In this document: one piece after another, positions 36,901 to 48,443 of the stretch
Layout: each line of letters opens with the position of its first letter
Position numbering within the stretch: position 1 is the stretch's first letter
Source: Tillandsia leiboldiana
Taxonomy: Eukaryota > Streptophyta > Magnoliopsida > Poales > Bromeliaceae
Direction: 5' to 3'
DNA length: 64,000 bases
NCBI GenBank assembly: GCA_029204045.2
Contig: CM055066.1
Coordinates: forward strand, 48,731,863 to 48,795,862
Position numbers and translations under genes: made by a program
The notes under the pieces: model-generated
Seen by the model: only the letters and a program-made list of their open reading frames with translations
Databases searched by the model: none
Told to the model about the DNA's origin: nothing

Positions 36901-37995
36901 GTAGACCTCCCAGATCAAACTAAGACGATAACGGGCCTCCGATGAAAAATCGCCACACTGCGCTCCGATGCCGAAGTCGTTGATGCCGCGGCTTCCAAAA
37001 AATCCGGGCCTCCGCCAGAAGATGCGCAGCACGAAGATATCCAACTTTGCTAAAGGGTCCAAGGGCAGGGGAGCTCGGGAAAGGGGGCAGAAAGCCCCAG
37101 CCAACAGCCTATTTATAGGCTCAGCCCGAAAGTCCATCACTTTGGACTTTTGGCCCAAGTTTCGGGCGCCCGCAGGTTTCGGGCGGCTACAGTGTTGGGC
37201 CCGGCCCAACATTGTGCGTGCCCGAATCAACGAGGGAGCGCCACGTGGCCCAGCAACGCTCCCCGCGCCCGGCGCAAGCGCGCCCGCGAACCGCGCGACG
37301 GCACGTGTCCCGACACGCGGACGTGCGCGGCTGCGCCCGACCAACCACGGGGCGCCACGTGGCGCCCCCCCCCACGTCGCCCGGCAGCGCCCACGCCGCG
37401 CCCACGTGCGCGGCCGCACCGCCCGCGGCACCGTGTCGGGCACGCATCCCGAGGCAGCCGCCGCTGCCGCGTGGACCGCGCGCACCAGGACCCGCCAACC
37501 ACGCTCGGCCACGTGTCCGCACCCGGTCCACCGTGCACCCGCGCCTCTTCCGTGGACCGCGCCCGCTGCGCCGGTCAACCCGAAGGCGCCACGCGTCCTC
37601 CGCCCGGGTGCACGCCTCCGCGGTGGACCGCGCGCCTGCCCGAGCTCGCTCCGCCGCGCTCCGCCGCTGCCCGCCGCCGCCGGCGATGCCCGGCCGGCCG
37701 GAACAGTAACCCAAGTCTCGAAATCCGTGTTTTCGCATCCGATCTCCGAAAAATACAAATAAATAGTCCATCTTGACCGTTTTCGCGCGCTGAATCCAAA
37801 TCCGAAGTCCGATTTGCCAAATTCCACTTCTAAAATTTACCAAAAATTCCCGGAAGAGCAAACTTGATCCATTTTTCATGCCGGGTCCAATCCTTGAGTC
37901 CAATATGCGCGCAAACACCTCTAACACCCAACATGGGTCTCCAGAAGCCGCAGATCCAACAGTAATCCAAACGTGGGAATTTCCGGGTCCTCACA
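33928..37995 (-). mobile_element. complete F1 LTR, 4.07 kb
   Basis: The LTR runs from TGTCACGCC to CCTCACA and holds every F1 LTR module in order. Read on the minus strand these are: GC-rich U3 with G-boxes (37242-37515), TATA box (37110-37119) and a ~3.2-kb downstream region with the leader hairpin (34425-34450) and LTR-end hairpin. It directly abuts internal domains on both sides. It therefore serves as the shared LTR of two tandem element copies. Confidence 0.88.
37242..37515 (-). promoter_or_regulatory. G-box array and TATA-proximal promoter of the complete F1 LTR
   Basis: CACGTG motifs run from 37242 to 37515, in the same arrangement as the partial LTR. The minus-strand TATA box lies at 37110-37119. 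The block is strongly GC-rich against an AT-rich flank. Confidence 0.65.
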
Positions 37996-40900
37996 TCCTC
38001 CCCCACTAAAAGAAAGTTTCGTCCTCGAAACAAACACGGCTCAAAAGGGAGTTCAAAGCCAAGGGTAAGCATCCAACAACACAGTCTCCAACTTCCCAGT
38101 CGCTACTCACTCCCCGTGATTACTCCTCAACAAAACAATAATCAGTACGGCATGGTCCGGTTGCGCAATTCTCTCATCACACGAGCCAGAATTCGCAACG
38201 GGCGTCCCTCGTACTCCCACACCCACAAATCTCAACTGGAGCGAGTCAATCACAGGCGAGGGGTCCCAAGCAAAACACCTCAGAGCTGAGACGTGGAAGG
38301 ACCATCAAGAACGCCAACAAAAGGCTGGGGGAAAAGAGAGAACAACCAAAGTAGCACGCACCAAAACCGCTCCCTGGTGCCAGCTCAACCAGGCGATCCG
38401 AGACATACCCATACGGTCATCCAAAGAAAAGAAGCCCTAATCGGCTAGGGTCCTCACTCAATCACTCTCGGATCCTGACCATCCGCAGGGACTGCTTCAC
38501 CGCAGTCTACCGTCAAAAGGGACCCTCAGGGACCCAACCTCGAGCCCTGTTCCTCAACGGTCCCACCCAGCGCCAGCTATAGAATCATCAAACTCAACCC
38601 CAAATAGCTCTCCGGTTCCAGGTATCCGCCACCACAGTGGCCCTATCGGGGTGATACAAAATGCTCAAGAATAACCCAATGGTAACTCCACAGCCACTAT
38701 GGGAGGCATCACTAACACAAAGGTCCATCCCCCATCTCTGGCAAAGCTGCAATCGGCGCTAGTACCAGTCTCATCATCCATTCGCCATGCTCTCCTGGCA
38801 CTGCCAAATCCAAAAAAGCTCCTCACCTCAACAATAAATGTTGATCTCAGCCAAACTCAAATAGCATCCACATTGGCCGGAATTCCACCGCCGCTCCTAT
38901 GGCTAACACAATGTGACCCAAGAAGGTGAGCTTCTAAAGCTAAAACTTGTATCTCAATAACCTGGCATACAGCTTCATCCACACAGCATGGTAACACATC
39001 CACCAGTGCTCCTCATGCTCCAAGTCGCTCTGGGAGTAGATCATAATATCCCTGGAGGATCTTGTTACCAATGCAATCAAGTACAGCTGGAGCACAATTC
39101 CTCAAACCAAAAGAGTGGCAGGGCATTAATCAATCCAATTGGCCTCACTATAACATAATGCCCCTACCGTGTCCTGAACACCATCTTGGCGAAATACTCA
39201 GCCGTATGATTCCAAAATCTGTACCTGCATCAGTCGTACAACTGCCGGAGTATAACTCCATCAAAAGGTCCAGAATAATACTCGGACCTATCTACACCCG
39301 AACCATAAAAGGGCCCTCACAGTCGTGTATCAACGATGTGGCATCACCACCGTATATCAACGGCGTGGCACTAGGTCAAACAGACCCCTCGATCCATCAG
39401 ATCCTGCAACTGCGCCATCAGCTCTCACAGCTCTACTGGCAATATCCAATGAGGTGCTGTCGAGGGTGGCGCGGTTCCCCGAACCACGCCAAACTCAATC
39501 TCTATCTCCCTAACCGGCGGCATTATCAACAGCTCAGGTGAAATCACACCCGGAATCTCGTGGCAACAGAGATATCTTTGGGTCCCGGTGCCGCCGTAAG
39601 CACCTCTCACACTGTCGCTATAACCAGTGTGCTCTAACGACCTCAACAACCAAATCTCCTCTCGTCTGCCTCGCGGAAGGTCAAAGTCCTCTCCTTCCGC
39701 AGTCTAACATCCTGTGGCACTGTGCCAACCAAAACCCAAGCACTAGGTCGAAACACCGAACTGCCATAATTACCAATAAGTCTACCCGTATATCTCGCGG
39801 CCTCAACTGCATAGGACATAATCCACAAGCCTCCCCCACATACACAACACTAACAGGAACCCGTACCTCAAGTGCATGTGGTAACAATCTGCCTCTAGTC
39901 CATGCAGGAATGCAACATGCTCCTACTCCGACTGCTGTGATAAAATCACACCTGCGACAACTCGATCCACTACCGTGGCGCCCTCCAACCGGGCGGCACA
40001 GATTCATCCGCTCAAAGCAAGTGGTTGTCGCCCAATCTGCCTGAAAATCAGGACTATCCACAAGGGAGCACGACCTCTGTCTCTGCTCACATTGGGGCGA
40101 CGAATAAAGTCCTCCGCAGATAACAAATCCACGCTACCGCTGCGCCACTCCGATATAGAGGTTGATGCTGCCATCGGGGTCCACCCGATCTCTGGCATCA
40201 CGGGAACCCGTTATCCAGGAAAAATAAAATCAGAAACATCTCTGCCGGCCGATCTGTCCTCCATCACCCGGCGCCAAGCGCCAATATCCAGAACTCACCT
40301 CTGGCGGCAGATCCCTATCCAAAGGAATTGCAGCGCCGCGCTCCATACACCACGCCTACACCATCGAAGCGTCAATAATCCAAAACGGAGGGACCAACTA
40401 AACTGAAAGGTATCCTGGCGCAATCCACTCTCAGCCACACATATCCTATGCGCCTCGTCCCTCGAAACCTGGAGCGCGTAGTTCAACGACTGTAAAAACT
40501 CCCTAGCACAGGGAGGCTCTCCGAGAGTCTCTCCATCACCACCAACCCCAATTCTGCCTACAAAGGCTCCAACTCAAACCTATGAATCGGGATGGTTCAG
40601 ACTGCCGGGACTGGCTCCATCGATCAATGATGTCCCTAAGCTCAGCTACTATCCACTATCCATCCTGCCTCGGTGCCTCGGCACTACTCATCGACACGGA
40701 GGGGCTGCTCGCTCAGTCGGTGCCACAAGTACAACTGAAGGTACCACTGCATAGGAAGAAAGTTCTGGAGGACACTCAAGCGGTACTGCCGCTGGCTATG
40801 CTCTCTGCTCCAACAAGCGCATCTAACGTTCCATGGCTTCTTCCTGGCATCGGACAGCCTCCGACATCTGTGCCATCTGGATCCATAACTCCTGGGTCTC

Positions 40901-41285
40901 GCTCTGCTCTGATAGCTCTGTCTCCCGCTGCTCGGGTTACTCATCAGATGCGGGATGTGCCCTCTTCGCTACACGACGTCTCAGGGGCATCGTAGTCCAC
41001 TGCACAATAAAAAACATCAGGACACAACAACCAAACGACCCAATCCAGTGAAAGTCTAAGACATGTTATCAATTCCACAGCATTATGTTGTCTGCAGCCA
41101 ACATAATCACTTAGGAGCATAAACATGCCAATCACTCATCCCGTCTCTTGGGAGAGGTACAAAACTCGATCAGGACTCTCGCTAAAAGTCACGACTCTCA
41201 CGTAGTCATCCTAATGTCCAACCACAAGCCTAGGGTTTCTAAGTCCTCAATGACCTACAACCTAGGCTCTGATACCACTCTAATC
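37996..41285 (-). mobile_element. F1 internal domain, copy B (degenerate gag-pol)
   Basis: This copy is collinear with 24775-28063 at an offset of about 13,222 bp, with only scattered single-base differences by eye. It carries the same PBS, broken gag, protease and RT scraps, and polypurine tract. It is flanked by LTRs at 33928-37995 and 41286-44935, so this is the only copy with two long LTRs. Its shared defects with copy A mean that one was derived from the other after the pol deletion. Confidence 0.85.
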
Positions 41286-44200
41286 TGTCACGCCCCGGGG
41301 TCGAAACTGCGACCCGGCTCGCCAACAGATCCGCCACCTATGCCAAACCCGCATAGGCGAAGCGTCCTACCTGCAAGAAAAGTACTACAGCTAAACAGAT
41401 ATCAGAGCTATAAATAAAAATCTGCTGTATAACTAAATCAATCACTGTACAACTGGAAATAATACAACAATATCCGTCTCCCAAAAATGATAATCATACA
41501 ATATCCTCATATACAAACTCAGAACTCAACCGGGAGGTATCTCCAATAAATACATCAGTGTACAGGCTCTCAATACATGACAATCCTCACTACATCAGTC
41601 TCTCAAAGAAGGAAAAATAAAATAACTAATCTACTGAAGCTCTCCTCTGAAGGGGTACCGCCACACACCAACGACGGGTAGGGAACTAGCTCGCGACTCC
41701 CTCGCCTCGGTCAGAAGGATCAGCAACAGGAACAACAGGAACCGGAGTAGAAGTCCCTGGGGAAAGACACCACGACGGGTGTGAGAACTACATCCCACAG
41801 TAGTTCTCAGTGGGTGCCGCCAACAAGCCCGACGGTCTGCCCACTAAGTCTACTAGAGGCATAAAGCAACAAATGCAGTACTGTAAGGAAAGCTGGGAAA
41901 AGTAAACTCTACAGCTACTATGCCTCTATCTAGATGCTCAAAGAGTGGAACAGAAAGAACATGATGCCACAACTAACTCTCATCTCGGATCACCCAATCT
42001 GAACTGACTGCCTCCTCGGGTCCAGTCAAACCTGCGCCAACCTACTGCCGTTGCGTCCCGGAGGAGCGGACTTATGTAGGACGTCCATGACTGCCAACAC
42101 CAGCACAGCCAGAGGGACAAAAGCAACGACAAGTCGCGATAGAAAAGTTCAAGCTCACGCCGGTACAACAACCCGGTCTCGCCTACTCCAGAGTGGCACT
42201 CGAGGGGAGCGACCCGCTCGAGTCAAAAAGTAACCCATCTCAAATATCTCTGTAAAGTATCTCTGTCAAGCTCAAATGTGGCTCATGCAGGCTATGATCC
42301 ACGATCAAACAGATCGGTAACTCCAAGCTCAAAGCACAACTCAGTCGGAAAAAGAACCTCGACTCGAACAGGAATAGCCCAAAACACTCTCACAGCTATG
42401 TCGGAGAACCCTCAACGACTCAATCTGATAATGCACGACCATGGCTGAGTCGGGAAACCTCCACGACTCGATCTGCCAGAACCCCAAGATCCTCAAAGCT
42501 AAGTGGGAGAACCACCTCCACCACTAAATCAGAAAAACAACCTCTAGATCACACTCTACCAACTCATAGCACAAAGTCGCATCCACTGCGAGAAACTGCC
42601 TCAACAGGCCAACACCGCATCCACTGCGAACAACTGCCTCAACAGGCCAACATCGCATCCACTGACACGAGGAAGGGTCCGGGAACCCCGAAAGACTAGA
42701 ACCTACAATCCAAATCAAACAAGAACAGGCTCTAGGCATAGCCTCTCGTTGTTCTCGTCCCAAGAAGAAGGCAGACCTTAGAACCCAGACCACTCGAATC
42801 ATCTCGGGTGGTTAATTTATAGGAAAAAGGTGACATTTCTTCTTGAAGCCATCTGATCTGTAAGAAATCCATATTTAATGATTTTTTAGTTCTTTTTAGG
42901 AAAACAGTTGAAACCAAGTTTTATATCCAAGCCTCGAAGGGCTAATGCCTTCGTCCAATCGATCAAGACAAACTCCGGCGACCCTACGATGCTTGGAAGA
43001 AACCATTTGGTTGACAAAAATCATATGTGTGTCCAAAAAGGTTCTGGGTTTAAGGTCCTGCTAACACTGATATACCGCTGCCACTAACACAGCGGCGACA
43101 GATAAAACAAGAGAATAAAACATCTCGGGACCGCCGTCTACCCAAACAGCTCCCGCTTCAGATGAACAACCAACTACATCTACCAGACTCCACTCTGCTC
43201 CCAAGCACGAGTGTAACATGCATCCCACACTAAAAGATAACTCTTGACCACTCGGCCCACTACCCGGGCGAGGAAGAACACTATGTCCAGGAAAGTAGAA
43301 GTGTGGATGTCTAAAGCAGAAATAACCCTAGCCCAAGTGAGGGTTTTCTACTAGTCTGGTTACACATGCAACATATGACGGGGTGCTAGGTCAAATTCCA
43401 AGATAACAATAATCAACAGCTTGTAGGGAAGGAAAATAAACACATGCACGCCCAAATCCGAGCCCCGTAGGCCAAGTTACAAATTCCACAGTACAGGTGT
43501 GCAAACACTCACAACCACACAACTGTAAACTCAAACACAGATAAAAGGGGAATAGTATACCTTCGGGCAAGCCTCAGAAAAATCCCAGAAAAATACAATG
43601 ATAATCCTTGCGACGAGTAGATCCAAAAAGTGTACAGGCTCATCTCAATCCGACACTCGGGTGCGGAGATAAAATTCCGGCAAGGGGCCGCTGTCCAAAA
43701 ACTCCACCAGAAAATAGCGGCTTAGAAATGCCTCGAAAACCGTGTCATAAACTCTGAATCCAGCAAGATGATCAACATGAAAGTCGAAGACGTACCTCTC
43801 GTGATTCCAATGCCATAGAAATCGTCCAAAAATACTGACGGAGTAGCTCTGTAGACCTCTCAGATCAAACTGCGACGATAACGGGCCTCCGATGAAAAAT
43901 CGCCACACTGCGCTCCGATGCCGAAGTCGTCGACGCCGCGGCTTCCAAAAAATCCGGGCCTCCGCCAGAAGATGTGCAACACGAAGATATCCAACTTTGC
44001 TAAAGGGTCCAAGGGCAGGGGAGCTCGGGAAAGGGGGCAGAAAGCCCCAGCCAACAGCCTATTTATAGGCTCAGCCCGAAAGTCCAACACTTTGGACTTT
44101 TGGCCCAAGTTCCGGGCGCCCGCAGGTTTCGGGCGGCTACAGTGTTGGGACCGGCCCAACACTGTGCGCGCCCGAATCAACGAGGGAGCGCCACGTGGCC

Positions 44201-44935
44201 CAGCAACGCTCCCCGCGCCCGGCGCACGCGCGCCCGCGAACCGCGCGACGCCACGTGTCCCGACACGCGGACGTGCGCGGCTGCGCCCGACCAACCACGG
44301 GGCGCCACGTGGCGCCCCCCCCCACGTCGCCCGGCAGCGCCCACGCCGCGCCCACGTGCGCGGCCGCACCGCCCGCGGCACCGTGTCGGGCACGCATCTC
44401 GAGGCAGCCGCCGCTGCCGCGTGGACCGCGCGCACCAGGACCCGCCAACCACGCTCGGCCACGTGTCCGCACCCGGTCCACCGTGCACCCGCGCCTCTTC
44501 CGTGGACCGCGCCCGCTGCGCCGGCCAACCCGAAGGCGCCACGCGTCCTCCGCCCGGGTGCACGCCTCCGCGGTGGACCGCGCGCCTGCCCGAGCTCGCT
44601 CCGCCGCTGCCCGCCGCCGCCGGCGATGCCCGGCCGGCCGGAACAGTAACCCAAGTCTCGAAATCCGTGTTTTCGCATCCGATCTCCGAAAAATACAAAT
44701 AAATAGTCCATCTTGACCGTTTTCGCGCGCTGAATCCAAATCCGAAGTCCGATTTGCCAAATTCCACTTCTAAAATTTACCAAAAATTCCCGGAAGAGCA
44801 AACTTGATCCGTTTTTCATGCCGGGTCCAATCCTTGAGTCCAATATGCGCGCAAACACCTCTAACACCCAACATGGGTCTCCAGAAGCCGCAGATCCAAC
44901 AGTAATCCAAACGTGGGAATTTTCGGGTCCTCACA
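41286..44935 (-). mobile_element. F1 LTR with a ~0.42-kb internal deletion
   Basis: The LTR matches 33928-37995 but lacks the counterpart of about 36080-36497; the junction is at 43446/43447 (CACATG|CACGCCC). The leader hairpin is at 41783-41808, the TATA box at 44060-44069 and CACGTG motifs at 44192-44465. It ends at CCTCACA (44935), where a plus-strand LTR begins without a spacer. Confidence 0.88.
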
Positions 44936-45342
44936 CTTACAGTATGATTTATGGCTTCTGGAGGCCTATAATGTGTGTTGGAGATGGTTGCACGCAAATC
45001 GGACCTCAGATTTGAACCCAGCATGAAATTTGGATTAAGAATACCTATCCGGATGCTTTCGATAAATTTTATAAGTGGAATTTGGCAAAACGGACATCGG
45101 ATTTGGACTCAGCGCGCGAAAACGATGAAAATGGACTACTTACTTGTGTTTTTCGGAGCCCGGATGTCAAAACATGAATTTTGAGGCATGATTTACTATT
45201 TCGGCAGGCCAGGGCAACGCCGGCGGCGACGGGCAGCGGCGGAGCGCGGCGGCGCGGGCGCGGGCAGCGGCGCGTGCACGGAGGCGGGCAGCGCGGTCCA
45301 CAGGTTTTGGCGTGCACCGGGACCAGCCGGCGGAGGCCGTGC

Positions 45343-45710
45343 CACGTGTCGCGCGCTGATTGGGCGGTCAACGCACGCGCGACAGCGCGCCGGGCGCGGC
45401 GCACCGTGGACCCCGCCAGGCCACGTGTCGCCCGCCCATTGGTGGGCGCAGCGACCCGGCTGGGCCGCCGTGAACCGCGGCCCATGGTCCCCGCCGTGGA
45501 CCGCGCGGCCACGCGGCGCGCCGCGATTGGGGGGCGCGCGTGCGTCGGGCGCGCGGGACGCGGAGGGGACACGTGGCGGCTCCTCAGCGTTTCGGACGCG
45601 CACAGTGTTGGGCCGGCCCAGCACTGTAGCCGCCCGAAAGCTCGTGGGCGCCCGAAAATTGGGCCCAAAAGCCCATTTGGTTTCTTTTTGGGGAAAAGCC
45701 TATAAATAGG
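45343..45710 (+). promoter_or_regulatory. LTR promoter: G-boxes, CCAAT boxes, TATA box
   Basis: CACGTG occurs at 45343, 45422 and 45570. ATTGG (an inverted CCAAT box) follows at 45359, 45438 and 45526. The palindromic TGTTGGGCCGGCCCAGCA (45604-45621) and GCGCCCGAAA motifs precede TATAAATAGG at 45701. The LTR continues 2.7 kb beyond the TATA box. Confidence 0.65.
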
Positions 45711-47972
45711 CCATTTGCTCTTCGGTTTTGGGCTTTTTCCCGAGCCCAAATGCGAATGAGCCCTATTGTAAACTTGATCTTCATCTTGTGCTGGATCTTG
45801 TGAAGTATGCTCAGAATTTTTGGAGGCCGCGACATCGACAACTTCGGCATCTTGGCATAGTGTGACGTTTCTTCATCGGTGGCCCATTTTCGTCGCGTTT
45901 TGGTCCACGAAGTCCCCAGATCTACTTCGAAGGAATTTACGGACGATTTTCACGGCATCGGTTTCATAAGCGGTAGGCCTTCGAGTTCTGTGTTGATCAC
46001 CTTGCTTCATTTTGAGTTCTTTGCATGGTTTACGAGGCATCTTTGAACCCCTCTTCTGCTGGTGGTTTTTTCTGGACAGCGGAGGCTTGTTGGATTTTTA
46101 TCTCTGCACTCGGGTATCGGATTTTGACATGTGAGAACTCGATCGACATCTACTCTTCGCGAGGATCGCCGTCGTATTTTTATTGGAATTTTTGGAGATT
46201 GTCTCGCATGTGGTATTTAAGCATTTTCAGAACTGATTTTTCAGCAGTTTGTAAACTTGGAATTTTGTGTTGATTGCAATGTTTGGACTATGTCTTTGTA
46301 CCCAGGAGGTGTTTTTGGGTGGTTGGGACCCATTGGAATTGTGGAAATCCGAGAATTGTCCCCGTTCAGTTTCAGCCTTTTTGGATTTGGATTGACGCGC
46401 GCTTCAGGTGGGTCACTTTGCCTCCAAAATCGGTGAACTATTCATTAATTCTATCGTGTAGTAAATCATACATGATTGTTAGATGTGTTAGGAAGCATGT
46501 TAGATATAGAGAGGATGTTCTCGCGTTGTTAGCATGATCATGTTGATGTATGCTTCCTATCTGTGTTAACTTAAGTACCACTATTGGAACTTGACCTAGC
46601 ACCCTGTCATATGTTGCATGTGTAACCAGACTAGTAGAAAACCCTCACTTGGGCTAGGTTTATTTATGCTTTAGACATCCACACTTCTTATTTTATTTTT
46701 GGACATAGTGTTATCCTCGCCCGGGTAGTGGGTCGAGTGGTCGGGATTTCTCTTAGTGTGGGATGCATGTTACATTCGTGCTTGGGAGCAGAGTGGAGTC
46801 TGGTAGATGTAGCTGGTCTTTTATCTGTGGCGGGAACCGTTTGGGTGAACGGTGGTCCCGGGTTGTCTTGTTTCTCTGTTTTATGTGTTGCCACTGTGTT
46901 AGTGGCAATAGTATACCAGTGATAGCAGGACCTTGAACCCAGAACCTTTTGGACACACACATGATTTTAGTCAACCAATGTTTTCTTCCAAACATCGAAG
47001 GGTCGCCGGAGTCTGTTCTTATCTGATTGGACGAAGGCATTAGCCCTTCGGGGTTTGGGTATAAAAACTTGTTTTCCAACTGTTTTTCCTAAAAGAACTG
47101 AAAATCATTAAAAATGGTATTTCTCAAAACAATATGGTTTTTCAAAAAGTAACTACTTTTAGTCCTCACCCCGTGTGGGTTGAGTGAAAAATGGTTTTCA
47201 GTAATAAATGTCACATTTTTCCCTGTAAACTTCCCCACTCGAGAGGATTCGAGTGGTCTGGGTTCTAAGGGCTGCCTTTTTCTTTGGGTCGAGAACAACG
47301 AAAGGCTATGCCTAGAGCCTGTTCTTGTTTGATTTGGGTTGTAGGTTCTAGTCTTTCGGGGTTCCCAAACCCTTCATTGTTGTTGGCTATGGAGTATACC
47401 CTGCTAGTGAGTTTACCTGTGGAGTTGATGTTCTTTTTGGGGAGCACAGCGGTCTCGACTGTTTAAGCGGTTAATGTTAGTGAGTTAGAGAGGTGATTTG
47501 GATACTGTCGATCTTGTGATCGTGGATTGGACTATAGCCTGCATGAGCCATATTGAGCTCGACAGAGATGCGCAGATATTTTCCTCGGTGGGGTCGCACC
47601 CCTCGAGTGCCACTCCGGAGTTGGGCCTGTTACTTTGCTATCGCGACTTGTCGACGCAGTCCCTCTGGCTGGGCCAGTTTTGGCAGTCACAGACGCCCTA
47701 CGTAAATTCGATCCTCCTTGGATGTAACGGCCGTAGGTGGGCGCAGGTTTGACTGGACCCTATGTGGCAGTCACTGTGATTGGGTTGATTGAGTACTTGG
47801 GTTAGAGTCGATGCATTATTTTCATCTGTATCACCCTTTGAGCATTGTAGATAGAGGCATGATAGCTGTAGACTCTTTCCAGCTTATCTTTTCATTATTA
47901 CAGTTTTCCTGTTATCTTATGCCTCTAGTAGACTTAGTGGGCAGACCGTCGGGCTTGGTAGCGGTACCTACT

Positions 47973-47998
47973 GAGAACTACTGTGGGATGTAGTTCTC
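47973..47998 (+). other. leader hairpin (plus LTR)
   Basis: GAGAACTAC, loop TGTGGGAT, GTAGTTCTC: a perfect 9-bp stem about 2.3 kb downstream of the TATA box. Confidence 0.65.
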
Positions 47999-48336
47999 AC
48001 ACCCGCTGTGGTGTCTTTCCCCAGGGACGCTTTCTCCAGTTCCTGCTGCTCCAGTTGCTAATCCTTTTGTTGCTGATCGAGGTGAGGGAGTCGCGAGCTA
48101 GTTCCCTACCCGTCCTTGGAGTATAGCGGTACCCCTTTTTGGAGCTTAGTAGTACAGTCTGCTGGATTTTAGTAGTTTGTTACTTTTGAGAGTTTTATTT
48201 TGAGAGACTTTTGTAGTGAGGTTCAGACTTGTACTATTTGACAGTTGTATTATTTCTTATTTCAGTAGTTTACTTTTCAGCTCTGATATCTGTATAGCTA
48301 TAGTATCCTTCCTTTTGCAGGTTAGACGCTTCGTCT

Positions 48337-48354
48337 ATACGGGGCTTCCCGTAT
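48337..48354 (+). other. LTR-end hairpin (plus LTR)
   Basis: ATACGGG, loop GCTT, CCCGTAT: a perfect stem 55 bp before the LTR terminus. Confidence 0.6.
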
Positions 48355-48409
48355 GGGCGGCGGATCTGTTGGCGGGCCCGGGTGGCAGTTTCGACCCCGG
48401 GGCGTGACA

Positions 48410-48443
48410 TAGACCCTCTAGGTCTCTGAGCTGCTGGGATCTT
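48410..48443 (-). repeat. 34-bp spacer resembling a piece of F3 LTR
   Basis: TAGACCCTCTAGGTCTCTGA and the following GCTGCTGGG match the reverse complement of about 56313-56344. This could continue the F3 fragment that ends at 23745. Confidence 0.45.

Larger units (their letters stand above)
44936..48409 (+). mobile_element. F2-like LTR in plus orientation, 5' end missing
   Basis: It is homologous to the reverse complement of F1 LTRs from GCTTCTGGAGG onward, and ends GGGGCGTGACA at 48409. The first ~50 bp of the LTR are absent. TATAAATAGG lies at 45701-45710, CACGTG at 45343, 45422 and 45570, and the hairpins at 47973-47998 and 48337-48354. No PBS follows, so it is a solo or truncated LTR. 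Confidence 0.8.

Noticed and set aside
36772..37827. Long overlapping ORFs (165-351 codons) on both strands in the GC-rich LTR blocks at 23.7-24.7, 36.8-37.9 and 43.9-44.9 kb
   Set aside because: All frames are open because the block is GC-rich and stop-poor. The translations are Arg/Ala/Pro/Gly runs, and lengths change between near-identical copies through small indels. The block is LTR promoter sequence.
24775..44935. Idea that F1 encodes a new autonomous system because its copies are so alike
   Set aside because: Gag, protease and RT are broken in the same way in every copy and integrase is missing. The similarity is better explained by recent duplication of a defective element.
45069..45749. 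Arg/Ala-rich ORFs on both strands at 45.0-45.8 kb
   Set aside because: Same GC-rich U3 effect in the plus-strand LTR; no domain or conserved frame.
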